Assembly (NCBI RefSeq): GCF_963576615.1
Contig: NC_088710.1
Span: 75,215,019 to 75,279,018 of the forward strand
DNA length: 64,000 nucleotides
Reading direction: 5' to 3'
From: Watersipora subatra
Taxonomy: Eukaryota > Bryozoa > Gymnolaemata > Cheilostomatida > Watersiporidae
Positions 1 to 13,800 of the stretch are shown piece by piece; within the stretch, counting starts at the first letter, position 1; the number at the start of each line of letters is the position of its first letter. The notes beneath the pieces were generated by a model. That model saw only the letters and a list, made by a program, of their open reading frames with translations, searched no databases and was not told the DNA's origin. Both the position numbers and the translations under genes were made by a program.

Positions 1-231
1 CGCTACTACATGGCTGGTAAGGAAGTTATCATCAGAACTCTCCTCGTAGCTTACTATTGCAAAGTTCTGCCGGCTGGCCAAAGATTTGTGCTCGTAAAGG
101 CGTTTTTGTTCCTTTTTTAAAACAGATATATTCTCCTCGTAAGTAGCTGCGGTCACTTCTATCTGAATTTCCAGACCTCCCTGAATGATTCGTGATCTTC
201 TAAGAATGACATCTACCACCCTTGCAATCAT
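1..231 (-). CDS. Partial ORF at window edge, unrecognised protein
   Basis: An open frame of 77 codons starts at an ATG at 229-231 on the minus strand and runs off the left edge. An in-frame TGA lies 11 codons upstream of the ATG, so this is the first possible Met. The protein has a basic stretch (RRSRIIQGG), a Glu/Lys-rich, probably helical stretch (SVLKKEQKRLYEHKS) and an acidic end (SYEESSDDNF). I do not recognise a family. It could be the first exon of a separate gene, since a CpG-containing, promoter-like stretch lies about 250 bp upstream. It could also be a downstream exon of the RhoGEF gene, but I found no acceptor here whose phase fits the donor at 1638. Base composition is less A+T-rich than the flanks, which favours coding. 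Confidence 0.4.
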   Translation of the reverse strand, partial: MIARVVDVILRRSRIIQGGLEIQIEVTAATYEENISVLKKEQKRLYEHKSLASRQNFAIVSYEESSDDNFLTSHVVA

Positions 232-494
232 TGTTCTTCGGTGTATGATGAAAAATCTCTCTCACACTAAAACAAATAATGAAGCGGTAGGGATGGAAAA
301 AATAAGTACTGCGTTTTACCGAAGAACCAAAGTAAAATTCTACTAATTTAGTAAATGTGAAAAACTCATTACTTACCACAAATTATTGGTTCATCAAAGG
401 CCTCCAAATCTGTGAATATTCGTGAAAACCTCTGAACGCAACAAAGAATTTATAGCTTAGCACGATCCACCCATTGTTGTAAGCTAAATAGAAA

Positions 495-570
495 ACGAAA
501 GGCGCAATGCGCGCAGCCGCGCATGCGTAAGGTTAACTCTATTGCTAGACGTAATAGAGTTAACTTTTCC
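495..570. promoter_or_regulatory. CpG-rich stretch with NRF1-like motif and a 12-bp-arm hairpin
   Basis: A local cluster of CpG dinucleotides contains CGCGCATGCG (about 518-527), close to the NRF1 consensus. It is followed by a perfect inverted repeat, arms 532-543 and 553-564 with a 9-bp loop. The stretch lies upstream of the ORF that starts at 231 and could be its promoter. A promoter role is inference; no TATA box or initiator is clear. Two near-copies of CGCGAATAAATTCATCC follow at about 592-665. Confidence 0.3.
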
Positions 571-888
571 TAGAGAGTGGCAGTTTTTAGCCGCGAATAA
601 ATTCATCCGCGAATATGCATGAAAAGACAATTCTCGCGAAATATAACTCCGCGAATAAATTCATCCTGTACGGTATGTCTATTGTAAATTATTTATTTTA
701 TCCCTTTGAGATTTCGGGAAACTTGGAACACTGTATATTGGCACATTGAAGTCAATTCAAATATTGCTCAAATTTAACATTTATACTAAAAAAATTGTAT
801 CCTACGTCAATCCTAAGTAGAGGTTCCGGTGCACCCACTATTATTGGTCATGGTCACAGTCCAGTGGGGATAGAGTTTAATATGGATA

Positions 889-1048
889 CTATCATGTGTG
901 GTAACTGTCATGTATGGTCACTGTATGTGTGGACAGTCATATGTGTGAACAGTCATGTGTGTGGACAGTCATATGTGTGGACAGTTATATGTGTGGACAG
1001 TCATGTGTGTGGACAGTCATGTGTGTGGACAGTCATGTGTGTGAACAC
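889..1048. repeat. Minisatellite, 16-bp unit
   Basis: About ten copies of a 16-bp unit, core GTGTGTGGACAGTCAT, with point variants (gtgtgaac, gttatat). The overlapping short ORFs on both strands come from the repeat and are not genes. Confidence 0.9.
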
Positions 1049-1638
1049 TGGCTGATGTGCAGGAACATCCAGGCCTGTACACTATTTAGTGCAATATAAG
1101 CAAATATGGACTTGGTAAGAAACTGTTTCCATAGCTTCCATAGATTCCTACCTTCTTTTACCGGCACTCTCCACTCCCTGATGAAATCTTGTCTTCTCTT
1201 TCTTAGCCCCACCAAACATAGTAAAGCTGACCTTGGTGTTTTTATCAGCAAATGAGCTTTTATCCAACTCTAGAAAAATAAACTTTAAATCTGAAGCTGA
1301 ATGAAGCTATGCTGATACGCGAGGGTATATATGCAAGATGGCTGCCCGCTTCTCTAAATGCATTTTGCACTTCCTTTCGACTCTCACTGCCAAAATGAGC
1401 AAGACTGATGGAGGCTATATGAAAACACTATGATGGATTTATGGCTCACACAGAAATTAACCGGAGGAATAGATCCTAAAAATACTAGAGAATTGTACAA
1501 ATATACCTAGCCCCCATTATAGCTCTGCTAGAATACCAATCTTGGCATCAGCAGCCCTATTAGCATAACATGTTCCAACTCTAGTCAGCACTGTAGTCCA
1601 CTGGTAAAAGAATTAGGCTCACACCAGCACCGTCCTAC
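1049..1638. other. Non-coding interval, no feature seen
   Basis: Probably intron of the minus-strand RhoGEF-like gene, downstream of the exon that ends at 1639. The 72-codon minus ORF at 1033-1251 has no clear acceptor/donor pair of the right phase, and I do not call it. Confidence 0.4.
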
Positions 1639-1818
1639 CTGAAGATGATGCGCCTACAGTCACTCCAGCTATGCTTAACTTGGGCCCAAGAGCAGAAAAG
1701 TCCAAAGATTTCGGTCGTTCTCCGCTTGGTCTACGGTTCAGCGCCGCCTCACATGCATCTGCTTCCACTTCTTCCTCATTCTCCTCTTGTGTGACGTCAA
1801 GCATTGACTTGTACTGGC
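1639..1818 (-). CDS. ARHGEF28-like: RhoGEF-like gene, exon 9 in window
   Basis: Acceptor TTATTGACAG|GC and donor TCAG|GTAGGA. Phase 1 in, phase 1 out, 180 nt. It encodes QYKSMLDVTQEENEEEVEAD, then RRPSGERPKSLDFSAL. This is an acidic stretch followed by a basic/Ser segment (RRPSG resembles a PKA-type site). The next exon is not found inside the window. Confidence 0.68.
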
Positions 1819-4800
1819 CTGTCAATAAGCCAGCAACATTAGCACTTACAGGAGTCATGAAGCCCCATAACCGACCGGCTGGAAACACAGTCTAACATGT
1901 CTGAAACTAATTGACTGTTGTACATACTGGCCAAACATCTATATCTATAGGCATAGGCCTATATATATTTCTCAAAGTATGTCTGCCTGTCATTAAGGGT
2001 TATCGATATAGCTATAGCGTACGCTGATTATTTTACCAATGCGGCTACGCGTTACGATGCCCCTGTTAAAGAAATATTTTTCATAAGGTTCAATTACTAT
2101 ATCTGGGGTCAAGGCAAATTCTTCTCGCGCGGACAATTATGTATATTAAAATATTTTGGGACCTAAGTATATACAACACGATGCTTCTTCTGCTTCGTCT
2201 TTTTTTCGTTAGGACAAATTTGTTCGGCCCACGAAATCAACAATAATTTATCTCGAACTTGAAATTTGGTGATTAGTCCACCGATTATATACGTTATTAA
2301 AATATACATCATTGAACTCGCCATGGCGAGTTATCCATATCTGTTATATCTGGTATCCGTTATATCTGGTATCCGTTATAATAAACACAACTCGCTAACG
2401 AAAACGATAAAATTTCTGTTGAAAGTTTGAAGTTTACATACTAAAACTTCCTTCAAGTATGTGTTTAGTAAATTATATTCATTTAAGTTAAATTCAGCGT
2501 TTATGTTACAATCTGTCTCGAAGGTAAGAACTCTCCACAGTAGTACATTGTAACGTTTTATCTTGCAGATCATAACCACAAAATGCACTAAAGTCATTGT
2601 ATGTACCTATAGTTACCAGGGTTAACATAGTATTTTGGTACTATTTTTAATGATGATGAGTTTTACCAGGAGGTGATTGCATTAGATAATGACTATGGGT
2701 TTCTATACCACTCTATGTACGCCTATAGCCTACGATATTTTCACATGCCAACCCTGAAGCGAATTAAAATCATATAATCGTATACCAAATAATTGTAATC
2801 ATAACAAAGCAGACTATATTTAGCCATTACTTTCTAATGATTTCACACTTACAGTTAAACACCTTTACATTTTTATTTTTCCTTCTAATTCCTTTCAACG
2901 AAACAGCTATTTCAAGTTATGAAATTTTAAACTTACTGTTTGAAAACCTTTACAGCTGTTTTATTTATTTTTAATTTAGTTGTCCTGCACAAAACCTTTT
3001 CCTCATGATATGAAGTTTGAAAGTTACAGTTGTTTGACAAAGTTTGAAAACCTTTACAGTTGCTTTTATTTTCTCTCTCAATTTATTTCAACTACACAAA
3101 ACATCTCTCTTATGATATATAGTTTAAAAGTTTGAATGGCAAATTTTGTTTTATGTTAAATTCAAATCAATTTTCTGTCCAAAAACTTTAGTATTACCCG
3201 GGCAACGCCGGGCCGCACAGCTAGTGTATATATACAAATCTCAAAGTTTCTAGTCTGTTTAGATATCAGTTTGCCTGGCTATAGCTATTAAAATCTTAGA
3301 ATTAAAAGCTCGCAATCTGCTGAATTTGAACTCGCGATTATTGCGACCGTAGGTGCGAAATCCAATTGACTAACCACCAGACTACGATGGATTTACGTTT
3401 CAAAGCTATTACTATATACTTTATACATCCTTTTTACCCGATTTCACATGTTAAATGACGTAATAATTCTATGAACTCTTAACTTTATGAAACTCGATGC
3501 TTTTCCGTCCTCGCCGTTCTAGGGCTAATTTGTTTTCCGCAAAATGACATCGACAATAATTTCTCTCAAAATTACAATTTGACGACTATATCTCAGTTCA
3601 GCGTCATCCTTTATGGTAAAAATGGGTTCCGCAAACAGATAAGCGATAAAATTTTAGTTAAAAGTTTACTAAAGCGCATACTAAAACTTCCTTCAAGTAT
3701 GTGTTTAGTAAGCTAAATTTATATAAGTTGGATTCAGCGTTTATGTTACACGTCTGTCTTGAAGGTAACAACTCTGCACGTATTACATTGTAATGTTACA
3801 TTTTTTAACAGATTATACCTGCAAAATACACGAAAGTTATTGTACGTAACTGTTATAGTTATTAAGGTTAACATAATGTTTGGTTACTATTTTTAATGAT
3901 GATGATTTTCATTATTTTTAACAAGCAGTGATTGCATTAGGTCATTACTATGGGTTTCTATACCATTCTATACGTCTATACGATATTTTCGCCTTATGAG
4001 GCCAACACTGAAACAGTCTATCATCATATAACCGTATACAAAATAATTTTTCGTTGTAATCGTAGCAAAGCAGGCTATATTTAGCCATTACTTGCTAATG
4101 ATTTCACATTTCCATTTAAACATATTTACAGTTTTATTTTTCCTCCTAATTTATCTCAACACAGCACTTCCATGATATAAAATTTAAAAGTTGCAACTGT
4201 TTGCAAAGGTTTGAAAAACTTTACAATTGTTTTCTTTTTTCTCTCAATTCATTTGAATTGCTAAGAAAACGCTTTTTCCATGATATGAAGTTTAAAAGTT
4301 GGGATGGTAAATGTTGTGTCAAATAAAAATAAATTTTCTGTCCAAAGAATTTTGTATTACCCAGGCAATGCCGAGCATTCAGCTAAGATATTATATACAG
4401 CTGCACAGGTATCTATAGATATTCATACATACACTATATACAGCTGCACAGGTATCTATAGATATTCATACATATACTATATACAGCTGCACAGGTATCT
4501 ATAGATATTTATACATACACTATATACAGCTGCACAGGTATCTATAGATATTCATACATATACTATATACAGCTGCACAGGTATCTATAGATATTTATAC
4601 ATACACTATATACAGCTGCACAGGTATCTATAGATATTCATACATATACTATATACAGCTGCACAGGTATCTATAGATATTCATACATATACTATATACA
4701 GCTGCACAGGTATCTATAGATATTTATACATACACTATATACAGCTGCACAGGTATCTATAGATATTCATACATATACTATATACAGCTGCACAGGTATC

Positions 4801-7800
4801 TATAGATATTTATACATACACTATATACAGCTGCACAGGTATCTATAGATATTCATACATATACTATATACAGCTGCACAGGTATCTATAGATATTCATA
4901 CATATACTATATACAGCTGCACAGGTATCTATAGATATTCATACATACACTATATACAGCTGCACAGGTATCTATAGATATTCATACATACACTATATAC
5001 AGCTGCACAGGTATCTATAGATATTCATACATACACTATATACAGCTGCACAAGTATCTATAGATATTCATACCTATACTACATACAGCTGCATACATAT
5101 TTATAGATATTCATACATATACAGTAGCAAAGGTATCTATATTTATAAGGCTATATGTTCAGGTCTGTAGCTAACTATAGCTAACAGTAGCTAACAGTAG
5201 CTAACTATAGCTAACTGTAGCTAACTATAGCTAACTATAGCTAACAGTAGCTAACTATAGCTAACAGAAAAGAGTTAAACATAGCAAAGAGTGAAAATGA
5301 AGTTAAAAGGCACAAAGCTGGCTCAGCATATCTCCATTAAAAAGACAAAACGGGAACCTTCTGATCACAGTTATACAAACACTCCCCGATCAGAATCGTG
5401 ACCACATACAGAGCTCTAGTCTACTATAAGAATTAGGTCAGTTTGCTGCCAGCAACCAGTTAGCCACCTCAATGCTATTGTTAAGTCAATTTTTGTCTAG
5501 TCTGTATGATGGATGAACATGCTAGCTAGCCTTCTACAATCAATAGCTGCCCACCAGGCAGTTAGAGATTAAAATGAAACAAGTACGTACTGATAAATAT
5601 TTGTGAACTGGCACATTAATATACATAAACACATGTATACGGTTTGTTGCTATGGAGACCAGTTCACAAATATTTAAATAACCTTGTCACTGGCTCATCA
5701 CTCTCTGATGAGACAGTGACAAGTATTTTTCATAAGGTTTCATTACTATATCTGGGGTCAAGGCCAATTCTTCTCGTGCGGATAATTATATTGTCTCCGT
5801 TTCATCGTATTCAAAGTTTTGATGGATAGCTTCTGGTGGAACAGTAACCTTTTTTATGCACACACACACACACTCTTCTATGCACGAATTGTTATTATTA
5901 ATTCTACATATGCAGGATTTTTATTTTGTTTTTTTCAGTTTGTAATAATTATATCATTACCGAATCATCAGTTAGTATAGTATATGTTTGAATATCTATA
6001 GATACCTATACAACTGTATATAGTATATGTTTGAATATCTATAGATACCTATACAACTGTATATAGTATATGTATGAATATATATAGATACCTATACACT
6101 GTATATAGTATATGTATGAATATCTATAGAGACCTATACAGCTGTATATAGTATATGTATGAATATCTATAGATACCTATACAACTGTATATAGTATCTT
6201 GTCACTGTCCCATCATAACCTGTCTCATCACTCTGTGATAAAACAGTGACAAGATTGTGATGAGACAGGGACAAGGTTGTGATGAGACAGTGACACGGTT
6301 GTGATGAGACAGTGACAAGGTTGTGATGAGACAGTGACAAGGTTGTGATGAGACAGTGACAAGGTTGTGATGAGACAGTGACAAGGTTGTGATGAGACAG
6401 GGACAAGGTTGTGATGAGACAGTGACAATACTGATGGGAGACATCAGTATTGTCATCAGACTTGTGTGGTAAATTAAGCCCCAAGAATGAATTTGCATAT
6501 GGCATGTCCAATGTGCCACAAACACAGCATTGCCAATTGCCAATGTTGTATACAACATACAAATGGTCGTATCCCATAAAACACGCACTATTAAAAATTA
6601 CTACATACTGGTGTCTGTCGTCCTTTGCAATTGCAACATGAATTCAACTTAGAGCGAATGATATTTCATCTTAACAGATACAGAGCAAATGGGAATCGTT
6701 TTGCCATGGTAGCACTTATTACAATAACAATAGACAACTCCATATTCATACTGTAACCTTAGCAAGCGTTAGGTTGGTTTACTCGCACCTCTAACGCTAG
6801 TATCCTCTCTACTACACCATTACACTTGGCTATATATGAAGTCTTATGTTGTAAATGTGGGTGTATAATAACTGGATACATAGCTGATGAAGCGTGTAAC
6901 GTAACTGTTATAATAGCACTGCTCTACGGCGACTGCTCTACGGCGACTGCTCCAGGGCGACCGCTCTATGGCGAGCGCTCTACGGCGACTGGGTAGTTAA
7001 GGGCAAGTTGTCTATAAGGGAGCAGCAATCACAGTGAAACATCAACTGTTGGTGTTATTGAGCTTTATAGTCGAGTAAATATAATAACAATTATATTCTG
7101 ATAACTCCAAGAGTCACTTAGGTATTAATTCACATGCATTATCCAAGAGCCAAGTTTACTTCATCTTCAATTCAATAACAACTACTAATCCGTTTGGAGT
7201 TGTGCACCTTCATGTACAAAATAATGCGAAACCATGCCTGTTATGGAGTCGTGACGTGAATTGGCTAAAACCATGACATTATTGACCAGAACCAATAAAT
7301 GGAGATCACTTGCTATAACAGGCTAAGACGCCCTCTGATCTTCTTTTTACGTGATGTCTGAGTAAGAACCCGAGTCCCGTAGGAGCATGCGTAGTAAGCA
7401 AAAGTGTGACGGGTTGTGACAACATTAAGGGGTGCCTACGAGATGTTTGTATTCCAATGACACATCGTTCGTTATTGCAGGAGAATTATGGTAGCTTTTG
7501 CCTTGATTGGAGTCCGCGATGTACAGGATACATGATACACGACATACATGATACAGAACGTACATGATACACGACGCACATGATACAGAACGTACATGAT
7601 ACACGTCGTACATGATACAGAACGTACATGATACACGACGTACATGATACACGACGTACATGATACCCGACGTACAGGACACACGATGGTACATGATAAC
7701 AGAGTCAGGTAGGGTCTGTGGTATGTAGATACATTTGTTGCATACTTTGTTAAATGGCACGGCTCGAGTTCCTCATAAATGCCTTAAAGGTTGACTTGCA

Positions 7801-10800
7801 ACAAAATTCCCATTACAGTTATTTGGTATCAAAAGATTCACCATATCTTACTCTGTTGTGTTGTAGGTGTCAAATACGTGGAAATGTGATTACAGGCTCT
7901 TAAAAGCTCAAAAATGAACAGTTAATCGAAGCCATCACGAAAACGCTGTAGGTTGGAATCCTTCTCCAAAATGGCTCTAATGGGACGTAGTTGTACAAGT
8001 CGAAGGAGTGCATATCATCCTCTGATAAACAGGAGTAGCCTGTTAGTCACCTGTGATAGTCGAAAAATGCTGCAGAAATTGTTCACGCTGTATGGCAGGA
8101 AGTATGGGTCACATGATCAGATTACGACTAGATGATTAGACCAAGCTGAAACAAAACTGAAAAGTCGCGAGCGTCTATATTTGATAAGGGTTTTCCGGTA
8201 GTACCCGAAGTGTTTGTCATAAGCTAGTGCTACGAAACGTTTTATATTGAGCCTTTTATTGGCCTTTCAATTCACGTGAATCACGGTGTCAAAACAATAG
8301 CCAGATCGAGTTGAGTACTACGGCGTTTTCGTGATGGCTGCAGTTAACTGTTCATTTTTGAGCTTTTAAGAGCTTGTAATCACATTTTTACATATTTTGC
8401 ACCTACAACACAGCAGAGTAAGACATGGTGAACCTTTTGATACCAAATAAATGTAATGTGAAGTTTTGTTGCAAGTCAACCTTTAGCATATTTTGGCTAC
8501 CATAACCAAACATTTATGCTTAAAGGCTTAATGACAAATGCACCCGATGTTCGCTACACGGCTACACGTTACACTGTTACACCACTCACACCCTTCAGAA
8601 AGCCAATAAAGGACCTTAATTAGAATTGAATGTGGAGAGCAACTAGCCATGTGACGACCATGTGACTGTGAGGCGAGGAGAATATGATAGGAAACTGGAT
8701 ACGATTAGTTACACTTGGGTCATGCTAAGTCAAACAAGAGCCTGATTGAGTGTGCGACTGCTTGAGTGATCTCAGCATTCAGAAACTACCATGATGAACA
8801 AAACCTCATTATCTCTCGCTTTCTTCTCATTGGCTCAACTAATGCCCCATAACTTATACCAGGTACTACCTAATAGCCTTCGCAGCTAAATGGTGTTGTA
8901 ATCCTAGTAAAACAGGGACAACCGTGCCACTCATTTCATGTATTAATCATCGGCAAGAAGTGCATCCATAAGTGCCGCAATGCATGAGTACACATAACAA
9001 CAAGCATATCATATATTCATCAGCAAACAACAGTGAGACTTTCGAATATTAAAATGTTATATTATCAATTAAAGATATCAGTGCCAGACAGTTGACAGTG
9101 CCAGACAGTTGACAGTGATAAACAGTTGACAGTGACAAACAGTTGACAGTGGCAAACAGTTGACAGTGATAAACAGTTGACAGTGACAAACAGTTGACAG
9201 TGGCAAACAGTTGACATTGACAGACAGTTGACAGTGACAGACAGTTGACAGTGACAGACAGTTGACAATGACAGACAGCTGACAGTGACAGACAGCTGAC
9301 AGTGACAGACAGCTGACAGTGATAGACAGCTGACCGTAATAGACAGCTAACCGTGATAGACAGCTGACCGTGATAGACAGCTGACCATGATAGACAGCTG
9401 ACCGTGATAGACAGCTGACCGTGATAAACAACTGACAGTGACAGACAGCTGATAGTGACAGACAGCTGACAGTGACAGGTAGCTGAGCAGATGGGCAATA
9501 ACTTACCTCTATTCTGTCGTGGTTGAATGGCCATTGGAGCACTAGCAGGAGCATCATAAAGAGCTGAAATTTCTAAGCTCGGACATGAAGTACTGAACCT
9601 CTTCAAGTCCTGCAAGTGAGGTTTGATATCAATGGGCTGTAGGAGTAATATTGTTAATAGTGAACATAGGAGTTGCACGTAGGAGTGGCCGGCCCCTGAG
9701 CCACCAGTCGCTTATCATTGCAACAGCGCAACTATCCACACTCGCTTATCAACAGCCGTCCCTAACTAATCCACACTAAAAATGACCAGCCACTCCTTTC
9801 CAATTGTGGTTACAACCAACTCTCCTACTTCTATGGTTGCCATCAGTCTACTATACCAGCGGTTACAACGAGGGCTTACCTTTCAATGGATTACCATGAG
9901 CAAACCATGCCAGTGGTTACAACAGAGGGCTTACCTTTCAATGGGTTACCATGAGCAAACCATGCCAGTGGTCACAACAGAGGGCTTACCTTTTAATGGG
10001 TTACCATGAGCAAACCATACCAGTGGTCACAACAGAGGGCTTACCTTTCAATGGGTTACCATGAGCAAACCATACCAGTGGTCACAACAGAGGGCTTACC
10101 TTTTAATGGGTTACCATGAGCAAACCATGCCAGTGGTTACAATGATGGCTTACCTTTCAATGGGTTACCATGAGCAAACCATGCCAGTGGTCACAACAGA
10201 GGTCTTACCTTTCAATGGGTTACCATGAGCAAACCATGCCAGTGGTTACAACAGAGGGCTTACCTTTCAATGGGTTACCATGAGCAAACCATGCCAGTGA
10301 TCACAACAGAGGGCTTACCTTTTAATGGGTTACCATGAGCAAACCATACCAGTGGTTACAACAGAGGTCTTACCTTTCAATGGGTTACCATGAGCAAACC
10401 ATACCAGTGGTTACAACAGAGGGCTTACCTTTCAATGGGTTACCATGAGCAAACCATGCCAGTGGTTACAACAGAGGGCTTACCTTTTAATGGGTTACCA
10501 TGAGCAAACCATGCCAGTGGTTACAACAGAGGTCTTACCTTTTAATGGGTTACCATGAGCAAACCATGCCAGTGGTTACAACACAAACTCTAACACTGAT
10601 AACATCTAGATACCTCCAGTAAAGAGTGTAGCAAAAGGTTTTACTAAAAGTACAATCTCCAGCGGACAGCATCTCACCAGCAGGTAAACAGACTAGCCTA
10701 TTGATAATCAACTGCTCAACAACGGAGGGAAAGTACAAAAACTAAAAAATAAACTCGAACAAAATAAAAATAGATAAGTAAAAACAAAATAAAATCACTA

Positions 10801-13800
10801 GTTTCACCATAAATTTATAGCTCAGCATAGCTATATACCTCGCCATAGCTACATGTATATACCTCACTCTAGCTATATACCTCACTGTAGCTATATACTC
10901 ACCATAGCTACATGTATATACCTAACCGTAGATATATACCTCGCTGTAGCTATATACCTCACCATAGCTACATGTGTATATCTCACTGTAGCTATATACC
11001 TTACCATAGTTATATACCTCACCATAGCTATACACCTCACTGTAGCTATATACCTCACCATAGTTATATACCTCACCATAGCTATACACCTCACTGTAGC
11101 TATATACCTCACCATAGCTACATGAGTATACCTCACTGTAGCTATATACCTTACCATAGTTATATACCTCACCATAGCTATACACCTCACTGTAGCTATA
11201 TACCTCACCATAGCTACATGTATATACCTAACTGTAGCTATATACCTTGCTGTAGCTATATACCTCACTGTAGCTACATGCATATACCTCCCTGTAGCTA
11301 TATACCTTACCATAGTTATATACCTCACCATAGCTATACACCTCACTGTAGCTATATACCTCACCATAGCTACATGAGTATACCTCACTGTAGCTATATA
11401 CCTTACCATAGTTATATACCTCACCATAGCTTACACCTCACTGTAGCTATATACCTCACCATAGCTACATGTATATACCTAACTGTAGCTATATACCTTG
11501 CTGTAGCTATATACCTCACTGTAGCTACATGCATATACCTCACTGTAGCTATATACCTTACTATAGCTATATACCTCACCATAGCTATATACCTCACTGC
11601 AGCTATATACCTCACTGTAGCTATATACATCACTGTAGCTATATACCTCACTGTAGCTATATACATCACTGTAGCTATATACCTCACTGTAGCTATATAC
11701 TTCACTGTAGCTATATACTTCACTGTAGCTATATACCTCACTGTAGCTATATACATCACTGTAGCTATAGACCTCACTGTAGCTATATACCTCACTGTAG
11801 CTATATACATCACTGTAGCTATACACCTCACCGTAGCTATATACCTCACCATGACTTCTGTAAAGTAAAATAAAGCTTACCATCCTTCCATTGTCCTTTT
11901 CATCGTGAGTCATAGCTTCGACCTCTTCTCGGTTCCCTTGTGTCATCTTGACACTTTCCGCTGCAAGGTAATCGTATCATGAGCAACAGCAGATAGTCAG
12001 TAAAGAATTCATACAAGCAGTAGCGAATCTAAAGTGATCAGAGCTATGGACCACCAATCGGTTGGTACGACTTTTCTGGTTACCAGTCCTAACCTAACAC
12101 TCATCTCTCACCATAATTTTTGTCACACAAAATCACGTTGGAAGGCTTGAATTAGAACACAAATGTCTCTTGCTACTTTGCGCAGTAGCTAACTCTTACG
12201 GTGTCATTTTACAAAGTTTTGAATAAATGATACTTCCTCGAGAAAAACCAAATTGCATAATTGAAAATGCTGGAGCAAACCTTATCATAGCACATCTAAA
12301 CCATTTCATCTTGTGATGTACCGAGTTTCAAAACCTTTTCATTCCGTAATGTACCTGGTATCAGAACCATTTTATCACGTAATGTACCTAGTATCAGAAC
12401 CTTTTCATCACGTAATGTACCTGGTATGAAAACCATTTCATCACGTAATGTACCTGGTATAAGAACCTTTTCATCACGTAATGTACCTGATATCAAAACC
12501 TTTTCATCACGTAATGTACCTGATATCAGACCCTTTTTATTAAATATTTAAGTCTAACACATGTTATTCAAAGCGTTAAGATATAAACGCACAAGCAACT
12601 GTTTGAGTGCTTTCAAGGGCGATATTGTTCAGACAAACATGGCCAAATCTTGGACACCCCTACTCGCTCTATTTTCAGCAGGCAAACATATCAGCATGAC
12701 ACTTGCTAAGCATCTAGCCTGCTCATTGGTTTATTTATGGAAAAAACTTGGTCAACTGCCCCCTAAACAATGTATGATGAGAGATGGCAATGGTAAGGCC
12801 TCTTGTAATACCAGAATTTGTCAAAAAGTAAACAAAAATAAACACAACGTTTTAATTATTATACTACTTTGTAATCTTTTACTTCATTTTGTATTCGTGC
12901 GCAATTTTTTTTAACATGGTGGAAAGCAGCGATGTAGTAATTTAGTTTATTTCTTCAAAAGACGAAAATTTTTAAGTAGATTGAAGGCAGTCTGATCGGT
13001 AATCAAGAGTGGAAATATGTCAGTAGGATTTGTCAGCAACTCGTCTCAAGTGTGTTCAATTGAGAGTTTTTTCTCCAAGAGAGCTTGCACAAAACGAGCA
13101 AAAACCCGCTAATGTGTTGATAGCTTGAGAATGTCTAAAGTAAAAGTCAAGAAGTTGAAGATGAAAACTGACAATGCATGACAATCACAAACATGTAAAG
13201 ATGAAATACACATATATATATATATATAGCGTAAGTTAGTTTAAGTTACAGTACGTATCCCTAACACAACTATACAGCTGAACCTGTACTTCTGCAGGCC
13301 TACGTTTTCATTCATTGTCAACGTAAAACAAAAATAAAAATTTCTTTTCTAAGATTACTTAGTTTAGTAATGTACTTTATGTACTTTATGTACTTTGTGT
13401 ACTTTGTACATTTCTCGTTACACCTTTCTAATATGCAGTTTCACCAGTCCCAGAAAAAAATAATATGAACAGTCCTACACAAAGTCCCAGTATCCTACAC
13501 AAAGTCCCAGTATCCTACACAAAGTCCCAGTATCCTACACAAAGTCCCAGTATCCTACACAAAGTCCCAGTATCCTACACAAAGTCCCAGTATCCTACAC
13601 AAAGTCCCAGTATCCTACACAAAGTCCCAGTATCCTACACAAAGTCCCAGTATCCTACACACAGTCCCAGTATCCTACACAAAGTCCCAGTATCCTACAC
13701 ACAGTCCCAGTATCCTACACACAGTCCCAGTATCCTACACAAAGTCCCAGTATCCTACACACAGTCCCAGTATCCTACACAAAGTCCCAGTATCCTACAC

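Noticed and set aside
3315-3388. A functional tRNA gene
   Set aside because: Boxes A and B are recognisable but the acceptor and anticodon stems do not pair well.
9049-9678. 209-codon minus ORF
   Set aside because: Only its first part (9507-9609) is an exon, bounded by good splice sites. The rest is the 17-bp array.
10550-10738. 62-codon minus ORF as an extra RhoGEF exon
   Set aside because: Acceptor- and donor-like sites exist, but exons 11881-11960 and 9507-9609 already join in frame (phase 0/0) without it, and no homology was seen.
10912-11868. 318-codon ORF and its 178-, 155- and 143-codon overlapping ORFs
   Set aside because: The 18-bp array is open in several frames on both strands, which argues against any one being selected.
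12561-12914. 117-codon plus ORF with a hydrophobic C-terminus
   Set aside because: Lies in an intron of the minus-strand gene, A+T-rich, no splice sites or motifs. The hydrophobic end is what poly-T/A DNA gives by chance.
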